A stretch of 64,000 nt of DNA from Galbula dea (taxonomy: Eukaryota > Chordata > Aves > Piciformes > Galbulidae): contig VWZX01002915.1 of assembly GCA_013399015.1 (NCBI GenBank), positions 317,363-381,362 of the forward strand, given 5' to 3'. Below, piece by piece: positions 18,690 through 30,565 of this stretch. Position 1 is the first letter of the stretch. Each line of letters starts with the position of its first letter. Under the pieces are notes generated by a model, which was not told the DNA's origin, did no database searches, and worked only from the letters and a program-made list of their open reading frames with translations. Position numbers and translations under genes: made by a program.

Positions 18690-18960
18690 GGTCCCGGGGG
18701 GGGGGATAAGGAGAATCTGGAGGGGACGACAGGGGCCCTGGAGGGGAGCAGGGGGCTCTGGAGGGGACCACCGGCGCCCTGGAGGGGAGCAGGGGGTTCT
18801 GGAGCGGTCCTGGAGGGGAGCAGGGGCATCTGGGGTGGTCCTGGAGGGGACAAGGATGGTCTGGAGGGAAGCAGACAGATCTGAAGTGTTCTTGGAGGGG
18901 AGCCCTGGGGTCTGGAGGGGTGCACAGGGAGGCTGGAGGGAGCCTGTGGGCAAGCACAGG
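18690..18960 (+). repeat. G-rich minisatellite after MOB3A exon 1
   Basis: About ten diverged copies of a roughly 20-30-bp unit with core ctggaggggagcaggggg. It begins about 30 bp into intron 1, inside the CpG island. The G runs lie on the non-template strand. Confidence 0.85.
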
Positions 18961-21900
18961 GAGTCGGAAGGGGTCTCGTTTGGAGCACAGCGGCCCTGTG
19001 GGGGCCTGTGGAAGGAAGAGGATTTTAGGCATCTCTGGGGGTAGAGAGACCCCGGAGGACGTAACGGCTGCCCCCGCGCCGGGGGAACCTCGGGAGGTGG
19101 CCGAGGCAGGGCCCGGGGAGAGTCGCAGCCCTGTCCGGGGGTCTCCAGCCCCCGGGGGGCAGTGCCCAGCTCTGTCTGTGCCCCGGGGCCGGCTCGGGGT
19201 GCAGGGTCGCTCCGTGGGGGTGTGGGAGGAGCTGGCTGTAAGCAGCAACCTGTTGAACTGCCACTTCTAAATCCGCTTTCTTTTTAAACATGATTTATAG
19301 TTTCTCCTCGGGGGAAAGGCAGTTGCGAGTCAGTTTCTCGTGGGTCTGCAGTCGCCGAGCTGTGCTCGGTGCTGAACCCTTGCTCTGTCCCTCCTGACTG
19401 CCCCAGAGTCCCCAGCCCATCCCGGGAGGGGGAGATTGGAAGGCAGCATTGTCAGCAGAGCATGGTTCCACTTGTGTTAGCATGTTCTGGAGGAGAAGCG
19501 TCTTCGGTGGGGGGCTGGGGTGCTTAGCAGTGGCTTTTCCTGAGTAGGGATCTGGCTAATGGCATCACCTCCTCTGGGGAGGGTTCATGTGCAGGTGTCT
19601 GGGGTTTGTTACCTGCTGCAACCTTTACTGGCAAAGCAAAAACCTCATCAGGAGGGAAGAAAACAAGTCATAGAGTAAGGGGTTTGCTGGCACAGCAGTG
19701 AAGTTACAGTCTCGGTTACTCTTGTGTTTTACTCCTCCTCTTTCCCCCCTGTCCTTCCTCTAGCTCTGCTGATAAATGTTTCTGTTGTAGGTAAAGGCAT
19801 AGTCCTGAAGTTCAAACTCCTCCATTTCTTAAGTGCTTGGGGGGAATGGGGAATTCTCCACTTCTTTTTTTGTTCTGATCATGATAAGCTTTGACTCAGC
19901 TGTCATGAGGGAGAGCTTGTGACACTTGAAAGCAAACTCTTGCTCTGCTTCTGTCTCCTGGTGCAGGCACAAGAATGCTGATCTTACAGTCACTGCCTTT
20001 GCTGTGATCTGCAGTGCAGTAATCTCACCTCCTTCAAAGAAAGCTGTTCTGTGTGTGAGGAGGATGGACAAAAAGGAAGGGGCAGGAAGGCCCTCCAGAG
20101 AGACAGGCAAGAGGGATCTGAAGTTGTTCAGCGTGCAGCACAGATGTTTGGGAAAAGCATCTATGGCAGGGACTCTGGTGCTGGTGAAAGCAGCTGATCC
20201 TCTTCACCTAAGTGCTTGGAGCTGAAGAGTGGCCACACTTTCTCAGTTTCCATCCCTTCTTTGTTTAAATCCCCATTCCTGTCTGGAAGCTGCCTGCCAA
20301 ACTGCAGGGCAGGAGGGGATTTCTGCTGGGAGATGTGAAATTTCCCCAGCCACTCGTTTGTGGCAGTCCCCAGAGCTTTGTCCTTGCACTCAGCTTCCTC
20401 TCCAAGCTTTAGGCTCCCATCCAGCTCCATGTTTATCTGCTGCTGTTTCTTGGACTCTGTATTCCATAGCCTAGATTCACTTTCTGTTTCAGTCACATTC
20501 TTGTGAGCTTCACTTGGGCAGGAGGGAGAGCTTGTAACCTTCAGAAGTCTCTAGAAAGGGAGGAGGGGAGTGCTGAGAGTCCATACCAGCTTGGTGGTAT
20601 GGTCACAAAAACTGGTGCTCTGGGTTTACCATGAGGAGCTGAGTCCAGGTGCTGAGCAGGGAGTTGGTTCCCTGCTCCTGACTCCCCTTTCAGCATCTGG
20701 GATGCTCCTCAGACACGTTACTCAGGGTTGTGCAGTCAACTGTGCCCTCATTAGAGATGGAAGTGAGCTCTCCTGTCCTCTTGGCTGAGGCTTGGAGAGC
20801 TTGAAGTGTCCTCAGCATCCTGAGCCAAGTCCTTCTTGGTGACTCCAGCTGTCCTGTAGTGCAGGAGCTGTTGGTCAGGTGCTTCCTTGGCCACATCTGG
20901 CTCTGTGGAGCCTCTCCTGCTGATGGGATGTGAGGCAGGCAGCACTCGAGCTGACCCAGTGTGATTTCAGCCTGGGTGTGGAGGTTGGGCTGTGCTGATC
21001 TGTGCTGTGTTTTATAACTCTTGTGTCCCTGGAAAGGGGTCAGGGATCTCTCTGGCCACAGAACACAGAGGAGAAACGTTTCCCTGGTCAGCAGTGAGTG
21101 TGTGGGGTCAGAGAAGAGAGACTGCAAACCCCAGCTGGTCCTCTGCACAGCATCTGGGTCTGGGGAAGAGTTGCCTTCAGCATCTGAGTTTTGATTTCTT
21201 ACAGGACAGGGAAGTGTTTTGTGATCCCTGAGCCATAGATGCTCTGTAGGTGGATCCATAACCAGCTCTGCTGGAGGGTTAGGAGCTTATCTGGAGAAAC
21301 GTGTAATATCCAGCTAATGCTTTCAATACAGTGCACCTAGGCTGCATCTTTATCCTCCCAGGTGCTCCTGGGAGGCCAGGTTGTCTGGGACTCCTCCTTT
21401 GCTCTGCTGCTCACTTCCCTCTGGAGCTGGTGCTAAAAGTGCTGCTCGGTTCTGCTCCAGGTGGCATGAGAGTTCTCCAGAGTGCTCAGGGAGCAGAGGG
21501 GAAGAGCAGAGGCAGAAGGGCCAGGAGAAGACCCCATTCTTGCAAGTGTTCAAAGGCAGATCAGAATCACCCATCACACTGCAGCAGCTTTGCCTCCCTC
21601 CAGAAGAGTCTGGATGAAGTCCTTCAGGGCTTGGCTTTGCAGGGCTTGGGTTGAGAAGAGGCAGAAGTGGTGATGCTGTCAGGCATTCCAGTGTGCTGCC
21701 AGGGGAGGGCTGTGCCCTGCTAGCTGCAACTGTGACCATGCTGTTAGAGCATGTGTGGTGCTTGGCCTCACCTCCCAGGTACACATGGATTTGGGTGAGT
21801 TGTGGCTGTAAATGCTGCCTCTGTGCTGGCCCTGAGGGAGCTCGTGGACAGAAGAGGAGCTAGAGCCACCCAAATCCTGCCCCAGTCTGAAGCAGGAGCT

Positions 21901-22489
21901 GAGTGCTGGTGGCTGTACTGAAAGGCACTGGAATATGGGGGGTTTTTTTCTTCATCTTAACTGGAGGCTTCTCCCAGGGCTGCTGCCCAGGGCCTTCATC
22001 TTCTTTCTTCTTTTTCCTCTCACTGTGTGGCAGGAGGTCTTCTGATGTGGTTAGTCTTGAGGTGATCTCTAGCTCCACATCAGTGGGCTCATTCCTTGCC
22101 TAGAGGCATGCTGCTGTGTTGGGTGGCTGCCATATCTCCTCCTGGAGGGGAAGAGCAAACCTCGTGGGCATCTGCTTGCAGCCAGAAACACTGCTGCTTT
22201 TCTTCCAACAGCATAGTGTGACCATGGGGAGAAGAGGTGTTTGTTGGGAGGGTTAGTGCTGCTGGGGGAAGGGTTGGTCCTGTGGCCACCTCGTGCTCCA
22301 GCTCAGACCCTGGTGATGGAGCTGATTGCCTTGCACCTCCTGTGATCTCAGAGCTAGAGCCACACTGATAGAGTAGTCATTTTATCAGCCTAGGGCAAAG
22401 TTCATGCTGCCCAGCAGGGTTACCCTTCCCAAAGTCAGAGCAGAGGGAACTGCTCTTGGTTCAAAAACATCCCTGGCCAGTGAGGACAA

Positions 22490-22875
22490 TCACAGAATCA
22501 TTAAGGATGGAAGAGGTCTCTAACATCCAGTCCAACCATTGACCCATCACCCTCATGCCACTAAACCATGTCCCTAAGGACCACATCCAGAGGTTTCTTG
22601 AGCCCCTCCAGGGATGGTGACTCCACCACTGCCCTGGGCAGCCTGGGGCAGGCCTTGGCAACCCTTTTGGGGAAGAAATTGTTCAAATGCCCAACCTAAA
22701 CCTCCCCTGGCACAACCTGTGGCTCTGTCCTCTTGTCCTGTCACTTGTTCCTTGGGAGAAGAGCCCAACCCCCACCTGGCTCCAGCCTCCTCTCAGGGAG
22801 CTGCAGAGAGCCAGAAGGTCTCCCCTGAGCCTCCTCTCCTCCAGGCTAACCAAGCCCAGTTCCCTCAGCTGCTCC
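22490..22875 (-). mobile_element. CR1 LINE 3' fragment
   Basis: Antisense CR1 end: acagaatcattaaggatgga, then caggcctt and cacctggctccagcctcctc. It matches the copies at 17081 and 38868. Confidence 0.88.
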
Positions 22876-23554
22876 TGCAGAAGCAGGATGAAACACAGAG
22901 CTCACAGCTTGGACTCAACAATCACACTGCCCCTCACATGCCCTCCAGTGGGGACAGAGCCAGGCTGGAGGAGAGCAAAAGGTCTTCCTGAAGGAGCAGG
23001 CTGTCAAATAGGAGCCCTGAGACCTCAAAAAGAGAGAGAGCTGCTCCTCATGTGCTGTCAGCCACCCACTGCCTGTGGTTTATCCCAGAGATGTTTGTCT
23101 GTGCAGTTAACCTGTCTCCTGGAGTCGTGACCCAGCTTGTCAGCTTAGCACAGCGGCTGCAGAGCCTGCAGGGGATGAGCTCTGCCTCCACAGGCAGGCG
23201 TGGCCGGGGAGAGGCTGCCAGAAGAGCTGCAGCTCTGGCATGGCAATAGATGCAGGTGGTACAGAAGGGGAGAGAAAACTGTCTCCAGATCAAGAGTACC
23301 CAGGGCTGGTAGCTGTCTCTGCTTACCCCACAGTCAGTGCTGGCCTTTCCAGTGATGTGTTTTCAGCTGCAGCAGCTGCTGATTGACCTTCCCCTTTTTG
23401 GGGGGGGGGAGGGAAGTAGGAGAGGTGACCTTTTACAGAAGTTACTTTCTCGTGTGGTTTTTGCACCCTCTGTGGCTGTGGGGAGGATGCCTGGAAGGCT
23501 TGGGGGAACAACCCACCTGGAAATTCAGTCATCTTGCATGGAGAGTTTGGAAGC

Positions 23555-23865
23555 ACAGAATGTCCCAATCCCTTGCCTGGTTGGGGTGGGAAGGGAGCTC
23601 TGGGGATCACCCAGCCCAACCCCTGCTCCAGCAGGGGCACCCACAACAGCTTGCCCAGGGTCACCTCCAGCTGCCTTGGCAATCTCTCCACACAAGGAGA
23701 CTCCACAGCCTCTCTGCAAAGCCTGGGCCAGGGCTCCAACACCCTCACACCAAACAAGCTTCTCCTCCTGCTCAGATGGAACCTCCTGGCTTCCAGTTGG
23801 TGCCCAGTGCCCCTTGGCCTGGCCCTGGGCACCACTGAGCAGAGTCTGGCCCCAGCCTTTTGACA
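23555..23865 (-). mobile_element. CR1 LINE 3' fragment
   Basis: Antisense CR1 of another subfamily. It has cacccagcccaacccctgct, ccagggtcacctccagctgc and aggagactccacagcctctc, shared with the copies at 32537 and 60893. Confidence 0.87.
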
Positions 23866-24214
23866 CCCTTTATTATATAAACTAACTTGACTTTAAAAGT
23901 GATTTGAATGCATAACCTGTCAGGGGAAAGGGAGATGCCAGTTGAAGCCCAGTGTAACTGTTTTGGCTCTTTGATTATGCTGCTTCCCATTCTTGGGCAC
24001 AGGGGGATGCAGATGGGCTCTATTTGCATGGCTTGGAGGGATGGGAAGAGACTGACCTGCTCCAAAGCAAGCCTCTTGCAGGGAAGTGCCAAGGGGATGC
24101 AGTGCCTGTATAGCTGGGGAATTTCCAAACTCTGCAGCAGATGGAGATATGAGGAAGAGAAGCAACAATTAGAAGAAGCTTAGTGGTTTAGGGTTTGTTT
24201 CTATTTTGGGGTTC

Positions 24215-24583
24215 CTCTGCCTGGAGAAGAGAAGGCTCAGAGGAAACCTCCCTACAGCCTGTCAGGACTTCAAGGGTCTCTCAGAAAGATGGGGAGAGAC
24301 TTTTTATCAGGGCCTGTTGGGGCAGGACAAGGGCTGATGGTTTGAAACTAGAAGAGGAGATTTAGACTAGAGAGAAGGAAGAAATTTTTGGTGCTGAGGG
24401 TGGTGAGAGCCTGTCCCAGGCTGCCCAGAGAGGTGGGAGATGTCCCATCCCTGGAACCATCCCAGGTCAGGTTGTCTGGGGCTGTGAGCAACCTGCTGTA
24501 GTTGGAGATGTCCCTGCTGACTGCAGGGGGTTGGACTAGATGACCCTGAAGGTCCCTTGCCACCTGAAACATTCTATGGTTTA
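24215..24583 (+). mobile_element. CR1 LINE 3' fragment
   Basis: Sense CR1 end from gcctggagaagagaaggctc to gggggttggactagatgacc and ggtcccttgccacctgaaac, ending attctatgg. Confidence 0.87.
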
Positions 24584-25735
24584 AGTTGTGGGGGTGGGGG
24601 GTGGCTGGTGACCAGTAGGACTCTGTTAGAGCTGAGGTGGTGGTGCAGTACAAAGGGCTCTTTGTTTGCAGCAATCTGGGGAATTCAACATTTCAGATGC
24701 ATTTCTGACCAGCTCTGTTAAGTTTGTTGTGAAGGCTGCTAGAAAAGCAGCTTCCAAGAGGAAAATGTGGCTATTGTGGAAGTCACTGCTGCTGTCTCAC
24801 CCAGCCTGGGGCTGTAGGTGCAGCTGGGCCAGATCCATGCTCCTCTCAGTCTGCTTTGACTTCAGAGCAGCTCCTGCTGCCAGGACCAAGCGTGGAGCAA
24901 AGCAGGCAAAGGCAGTGCTGTGGGTGATGCTCTCCTCCTGCCACAGCCTGGAGAGAGCTTCCAGGACAAAAGGCAGAAACACCAGGACAGAGCTCGTGGA
25001 AGGGGATGATTAGCTTTTGGGAAAACCCTGGCAGCTCCCTGGGCTGGGAGGCTGGACTCAGTGCCAGACAGGAAGGAGGCTGACGTGGAAGTGCTGTCTC
25101 GCCGGGATCAGGAATTGCCAGGGGTGCCTGCTGCAGCTGCTTGGCCTTCCTCCTCCTCCTCCTGTGCTCCTCACCCTGCCCTGCCCTGCCCCAGGTAAGC
25201 ACAGGGAGAGACCTTTGCCTCTCACATCATAGGCTGTCCCGTGGAGGGGAGCTCTTTGTTGGGTGCCAGCCTGGCTGCGAGGCACAGAAACGCTGTCCTC
25301 AGTGCCAGCCCAGCCCTGCTTGCTGGGGTTGCTCTTGGGCCTGGCTCTCCATGGTGCAGTCTCTGCTTTAGTTAGAAAGCCAGGATCATCCTGTGTCAAG
25401 GAGCTGACAAAGTGCAGAGTGGCTGTGGGAAGGGGCTTGTGAGAGGAGAGGGGGCAAGGATGGAAAAAATAGGGGGCGGTGTCCCTGCTTGGGGCTTTGA
25501 GTTGTTTGTTCTGAAGCCTCTTTGCTTCTCAGGCATACTCTAAATTCAGGTTGAACTGGAAGCCCTCAGTGCATCTGATGTGTTGGAGCTGCTTTGTCAG
25601 AGTGGCATGGGAGGGGTTGTGTCCTGGGCTGGAAACTTGGGCTGAGCCGTGGGGTAGGAGTGAGGACAGTGGAAGTGGTTTGGGGGAAGGCAGGGGCTTG
25701 GTGCTCCCCTCCCTTCTGGGGAGCCCTGGGGATGG

Positions 25736-25890
25736 GGTGACTGGTGTGGCTCCTCACTGGGATGACTGGCAGGAGCTCCTCACTGCTTGGCTGTATCTAG
25801 TATTTTGACTGGGGTGACCGGTATGGCTCCTGACTGGGATGACTGGTGTGGCTCCTCACTGGGGTGACTGTCAGGGGCTCCTCACCGAAG
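25736..25890. repeat. Tandem repeat (GGGTGACTGGTGTGGCTCCT)
   Basis: About six diverged copies of a roughly 23-bp unit with core gactggtgtggctcctcact. The array is split by a 23-nt string (25785-25807) that recurs exactly at 31999-32021. Confidence 0.8.
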
Positions 25891-27500
25891 GGCTGCAATT
25901 CCAGGCAGCCCCAGAAGGAGCTTTTGCCTGCACTCGGTGTGGGTGCTGAGCAGCACCCCCAGGCTGCTATCATCTGGCAGGACAGCAGCGTGGCTTCCCA
26001 AAAAGGAAAGTCGAGCAGTCCATTCTCTGGAGCCATGCTTGGCTGCCTGGGCTGTGCTCAAGGGCTCTCTCTGCAGCCAGCCGGCAGGATGTGAGCCGCC
26101 CCAGCACTGGGGTCACTGGGAGGGAAGTGGCCTGGTGTCTGACCCCTCCCCAGGCTGCAGGAGCCTTCGGTGGCAGCCGCCCATGAAACAGGAGTGTTTG
26201 GGTTTCCCCTCTGTTGAAAAAGGAAGCTCTTTGGCCTGTGAGCGCTTGCAGAAGTTGCAGAGAGAGGCTGAGCTATTGCAAGGGCGATCTGCCGAGGCTG
26301 GAAGCACAGGTAGGAGCTTGCTGAGGCACTTGCTTGTGGTTTTTCCTCCTGGCTGCTGTTAATCTCCTTCACGGTGTTAGCTGTGCTAGGAGTTGCCTGC
26401 GGCAGGCACTGACTGGAGCAGTCACTGGACCCCTGAAAGGGTTTTTTTGGCCTGTTCTGCTTCTCTGGGGGAGGGCAGGATCCATCCAGAATGCTGCTAG
26501 CTCCTGGAAAGCCTTGGGGTGGCTGTGGCAGGCTGTGAGGGAAGGCACTTTGCAGGCGTTCTGGAGGGAGTGAGTGTCATTCCTTTTTCCATAGCCACTC
26601 CGAGCTGGGTGCATAAGTCTCCAGGAGCAGGGAAGTGACCTCCTGGGCTTCCTCCACCCAGAGCCTGGTGTTAAGTGAGGCAGCACTGCATGATCTGCTG
26701 CTCCCAGGGAGGGAAGGGAAACACACACACAGCCCTGCCCTGGATTGCCATCAGCAGAAATCCGTGTTGGGACTGGAACTGTGAAAGCAGGGAGCCAGGG
26801 GGTAAAAGTGAGCTTTTGGGAAGGGATGGGAGGGCTAGGCCTTGACACCCCTGGCTGGGCAAGTCATCTCCTGGAGCAGGTAACACACAGCTGCTCCTCA
26901 TGAGGGTTTGTTTGTGCTGCAGCCAGCCTGCCACAGCTGGGGCTTTCTGCAGCAGCTCTGGGATCCTGGGGGGGTGGCCAGGGTCTCTCAGCACCACTGC
27001 CGTGGGCTGTAATCTGGGCTGGCTGGAAGGGAGGAGCAAACAAAGTGTCCTGCAGGTTCGGGGTTTTTTCTTATCTATGAAGCCTGCAGACAGCATTCAG
27101 GTGCTTTGCATGTCCCATATCCTAGCTGTCCCTGACCTTTCCTTTCCCTTCTGGGTAAAGGGCAGTGTGTTAGTGCTGCCCAGGCTGGGATCCTACCTGT
27201 GGAAGGAGGTGTTGCAGGTGTGATATCATCTTCAAGCAATGTCAGGGATGCTTTTTGGTCTCTGCCTTTTTGGTTTTTTTCCTAGAGCTAAGTGTTTCTG
27301 TAAGCTCAGTTGCAGTCAGAGACCATAATTAAATAGGCTGCATCTGCTCCAAGTCTCAGCTACTCATTTTGCTAATGCCTCCAGACAGATGCTGGATCTG
27401 AGAGATGGCTGCTGCTGTCTTGAGCTCCCCAGCCCTCATCAGTGATGTCTCCATAGGAAGAGGAAGTCTGTAGGATGAATACTGCCTTGACACCAAAGAG

Positions 27501-27572
27501 TCATAGCCTCATAGGGTGTTTTGGGTTGGGAGGCACCTTTACATCATCTAGTCCAACCCCCATATAAAAACC
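27501..27572 (-). mobile_element. Short CR1 3' tail
   Basis: About 70 bp: gtcatagcctcatagggtgt, then tacatcatctagtccaaccc. This is the terminal part of an antisense CR1. Confidence 0.75.
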
Positions 27573-29591
27573 CCAAACATTAGAAGCCTCTTTCTGCTCA
27601 GATAACATTTTCTTCTGGAAAATGATTAGTGTTTGTGCCTTGATGAGCCTGGCCAAGGCCAGGGGATGTTTAGGTTTTTTCCCTGTGGTTTTACCATTGT
27701 TTCACCTCCATTCTCTCCCCTGGGCTGGGCCCTGCAGCCACAGCCTGACCCCTGCTCCACAAACACATCCTGGTCCCGCGGAGGGGACGGTGCCTGGCTG
27801 CAGCCCGGGGCCGGCAGGGGTGGGAGTGGAGTCCCTGGAACCAGAGGGATCTTAGAGCAGAGAAATAGGAGCAGAACCACTGTGTGCCGAGGGTGCTGCC
27901 AGCCCCTGGGGGCTGCACAGGGGCTGATGTTCCTGCTGCTTGGGGCTCGTTTGTTGGAAGGGCCACCTCTGTCTCCAGTGGAAGGCAGTCATTGCGTGCC
28001 AGTGCTTCTCTGGGACCCATTTCCTGCTGGAAATAGCTGCAGACTCAGCACCTGCTCTGCACATTGCTGGTTGTTCAGAGGCCAGTCCTTGCCTTCCCTG
28101 TGGCTGTGGCCCCGTGGTGGGGTGGGCACAGTGCTCTGGGTGCTCCTGCCCTCCAGCTTGCCTCGGCAGGATGTGGGAAGGCTGTGACACAGCTCTCTGT
28201 CACCAGAGCTGCAACCTCCTGCTCAGATGTTGGCCAGAGCAGGCCAGATGTCCCTCTGCTGCTTCCTCTAACCACGTTTGTGGTGTGATCACACACCTCA
28301 GAAGGAAAGGACACATTTTCTAGGGGGTTTCTTAGTTCTTTTCTGCTTATTTCTGACTCTTACCTGGTAGCTCCTGGGGTTGCAGCAGCTGTTTCAGCAG
28401 CACTGTCTGCAGTGAGCCCCCCTCTGCAGCCCAGGGACTCCCCAAACCAGGTTAAAATGCTGCTCCTGCTTTCTCCTGTGTGTGTCCTGGTCCATGTTGC
28501 AACAGGAGGTTGGATCCCTCTGCTCCTGCGCAGAAGAGGTCACTGAGCCTGTTCCTGCAGCACTAGGAAATGTCAAACCTGTTCTTAGTGGGGCAAGCTC
28601 AAATGCTTTGGGTTTTCTTCCTGGCTGTAATTAAGCAAGAAAACAAGAGACCTTGCTTTAAAGGCCTTTTGAGTGTGTTTAATCTTCCTCCAGAGAAGAA
28701 GTGCTGATGAGCACTGTGCAGCATCTGGAGAGGGGCTGAACTGCCCCAAAGGTAGCCTTGCCCTTCAGTTTGGGATCTTTTTGCCATGTGTGAGGATACT
28801 ATTTGCTGTGGCTTCATGTAAATCTAAGCAGCTTTCTGCTTGGTGAAAGGGATTTGGTTGCTTGCTTGCTTATGAAATTGGGGAAACTCTTTTATTTTGC
28901 CATGGCAGCTTTAGTTGATTTCTGTTGCTTTATTAATTCCTCTGCCCAGCAGATGTAGGGTAATATTTTGGGTACACAGAGCTTTCTGCCTTGTGCTTCC
29001 ATCAAAGAGCAGCTTGACCCAGATGATAGCAGGAGATGCATGTGGGAACAAAGGAGGTATAATTAGCTGCAGATAAACAGAGCTGTGTTTCTCATCAGCA
29101 TCCTTTCAGATCTTAACTTGTGTCTCACCCTCTTGGAGCTCATTCTTTTCCACAGACTGGAAGAGGAAGGTGAGCTTGCCCTGGTCTTCCAGCTTTCAAC
29201 TAACCTTCAACTTGAAGTGAGCTCAGCTGAAGTCAAAAATATGTTTGTGGTCTGTCTGCACCTGCAGCAGACACCGTGGCTGCCCTTAGAGCTGATGGTG
29301 TTTCAGGATATTCTCCTTCTGGGTGCCTGAGCTCTGACAACTTCTTCACCTTCTTGTTCCCTTCATGTCCTATCTTGAGCTCTGCAACAGCACTCACAGC
29401 TCCTGCTCAAACAGCTCTTTTGTTGGAGCATGTCTGGAGCAGGTCTGGGCTTTACTGTAGGTTGCCCTAGCCTTACCTTTTAGGGAGACTTGTTTCCAAA
29501 GAGGGGGAGTTGTAAGGTAACAAATCTGATCCAGGTAGAACCCATCTTAAAGTTTTATCCTTCTTAAGTGTTTGGTGTGTTGGAGCTGAAT

Positions 29592-29611
29592 AGGTGGTGG
29601 TGGTGGTGGTG
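29592..29611. repeat. GGT microsatellite
   Basis: About seven GGT triplets in MOB3A intron 1, in the context gaataggtggtgg. Confidence 0.85.
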
Positions 29612-30009
29612 GAATTCCTCCTGGTTCCTGGGGAGTTTGGGTCTCTTGGTGTGATGGTGTCAGGGTGAACGGCAGCGATCTCCTGCCGAGGCTGTGTTGA
29701 GGGGCACAGGGGAACTGCACCTTATGCCTCCCTTTTGCCCCTTCCTCTTCCCCACAGGGCTGGTTCCCCCTGCCCACACTGAAACTCTTCCTTCAGCCCA
29801 GGTCACCTCTGAGAGCCCAGCCACCACTCTGCTGCAAGCTGGGCTGTGAAGAGAAAGGGGGAGGAAAGCAAGCTGCCGTTGGCTTCCCCCCCGCTCAGAT
29901 CTGGGGCAAGCGCCCAGATGGTTTCCCAGCTCTCTCCCTATGGGATTTAGTCAAGGTTTCCTGTTGGGAGAGCTGCTCCTAATCACTGCCCTTCTGTGCT
30001 GCCTTGCAG

Positions 30010-30565
30010 ATCAGGACCAGATGAGCAGAGGGAGGTTTCTGTGAAGATCAGAGTCTCCCCAGCCCTGCCCCAGGAAGCGGCCCAGCAGCGCTGCGCCTCC
30101 AGCTGTCATCACTGCGGAGCTGGCAAGGCCAGGAGCGAGGCAGAGCCATGTCCCACGCCTTAAAGCAAGTGTTCAACAAGGACAAAACCTTCCGGCCCAA
30201 GCGCAAGTTTGAGCCGGGGACTCAGCGCTTTGAGCTGCACAAGAAGGCTCAAGCTTCCCTCAACGCCGGCCTGGACTTGAAAGTGGCCGTGCAGCTGCCC
30301 CCAGGGGAGGAGCAAAACGACTGGGTGGCTGTGCATGTGGTGGACTTCTTCAACCGCATCAACCTGATCTATGGCACCATCAGTGACTACTGCACGGAGC
30401 AGTCCTGCCCCGTCATGTCCGGGGGCCCCAAGTACGAGTACCGCTGGCAGGACGAGCACAAGTACCGCAAGCCCACGGCGCTCTCTGCTCCCCAGTACAT
30501 GAACCTGCTGATGGACTGGATCGAGGTGCAGATCAACAACGAGGACATCTTTCCCACTAACGTTG
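30010..30565 (+). CDS. MOB3A: MOB3A exon 2 (5'UTR end and first coding exon)
   Basis: Acceptor gccttgcag|atcagg at 30009/30010 and donor aacgttg|gtgagt. It has 138 nt of 5'UTR, then ATG at 30148 in the context gagccatgtc. The coding part is 418 nt and covers residues 1-139, including both zinc cysteines. Coding starts at 30148. Confidence 0.93.

Larger units (their letters stand above)
18440..19250 (+). promoter_or_regulatory. MOB3A: CpG island promoter of MOB3A
   Basis: A sharp change from A-rich DNA to GC-rich, CpG-rich sequence (ccggccgtcgcgcgcggaga). It includes an ETS-like aggaagt (near 18511) just after ctttaaga. There is no clear TATA box, as is usual for a broad housekeeping promoter. 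It contains the inferred noncoding first exon. Confidence 0.7.
18662..30009 (+). other. MOB3A: MOB3A intron 1
   Basis: About 11.3 kb between the inferred exon 1 and the coding exon. It holds four CR1 pieces (22490, 23555, 24215, 27501), a tandem repeat at 25736-25890 and a GGT microsatellite near 29592-29611. I see no coding exon of another gene. Confidence 0.6.

Noticed and set aside
18505..19248. 247-codon minus-strand Pro/Ser-rich frame
   Set aside because: It is the complement of the G-rich minisatellite and CpG island; openness follows from composition.
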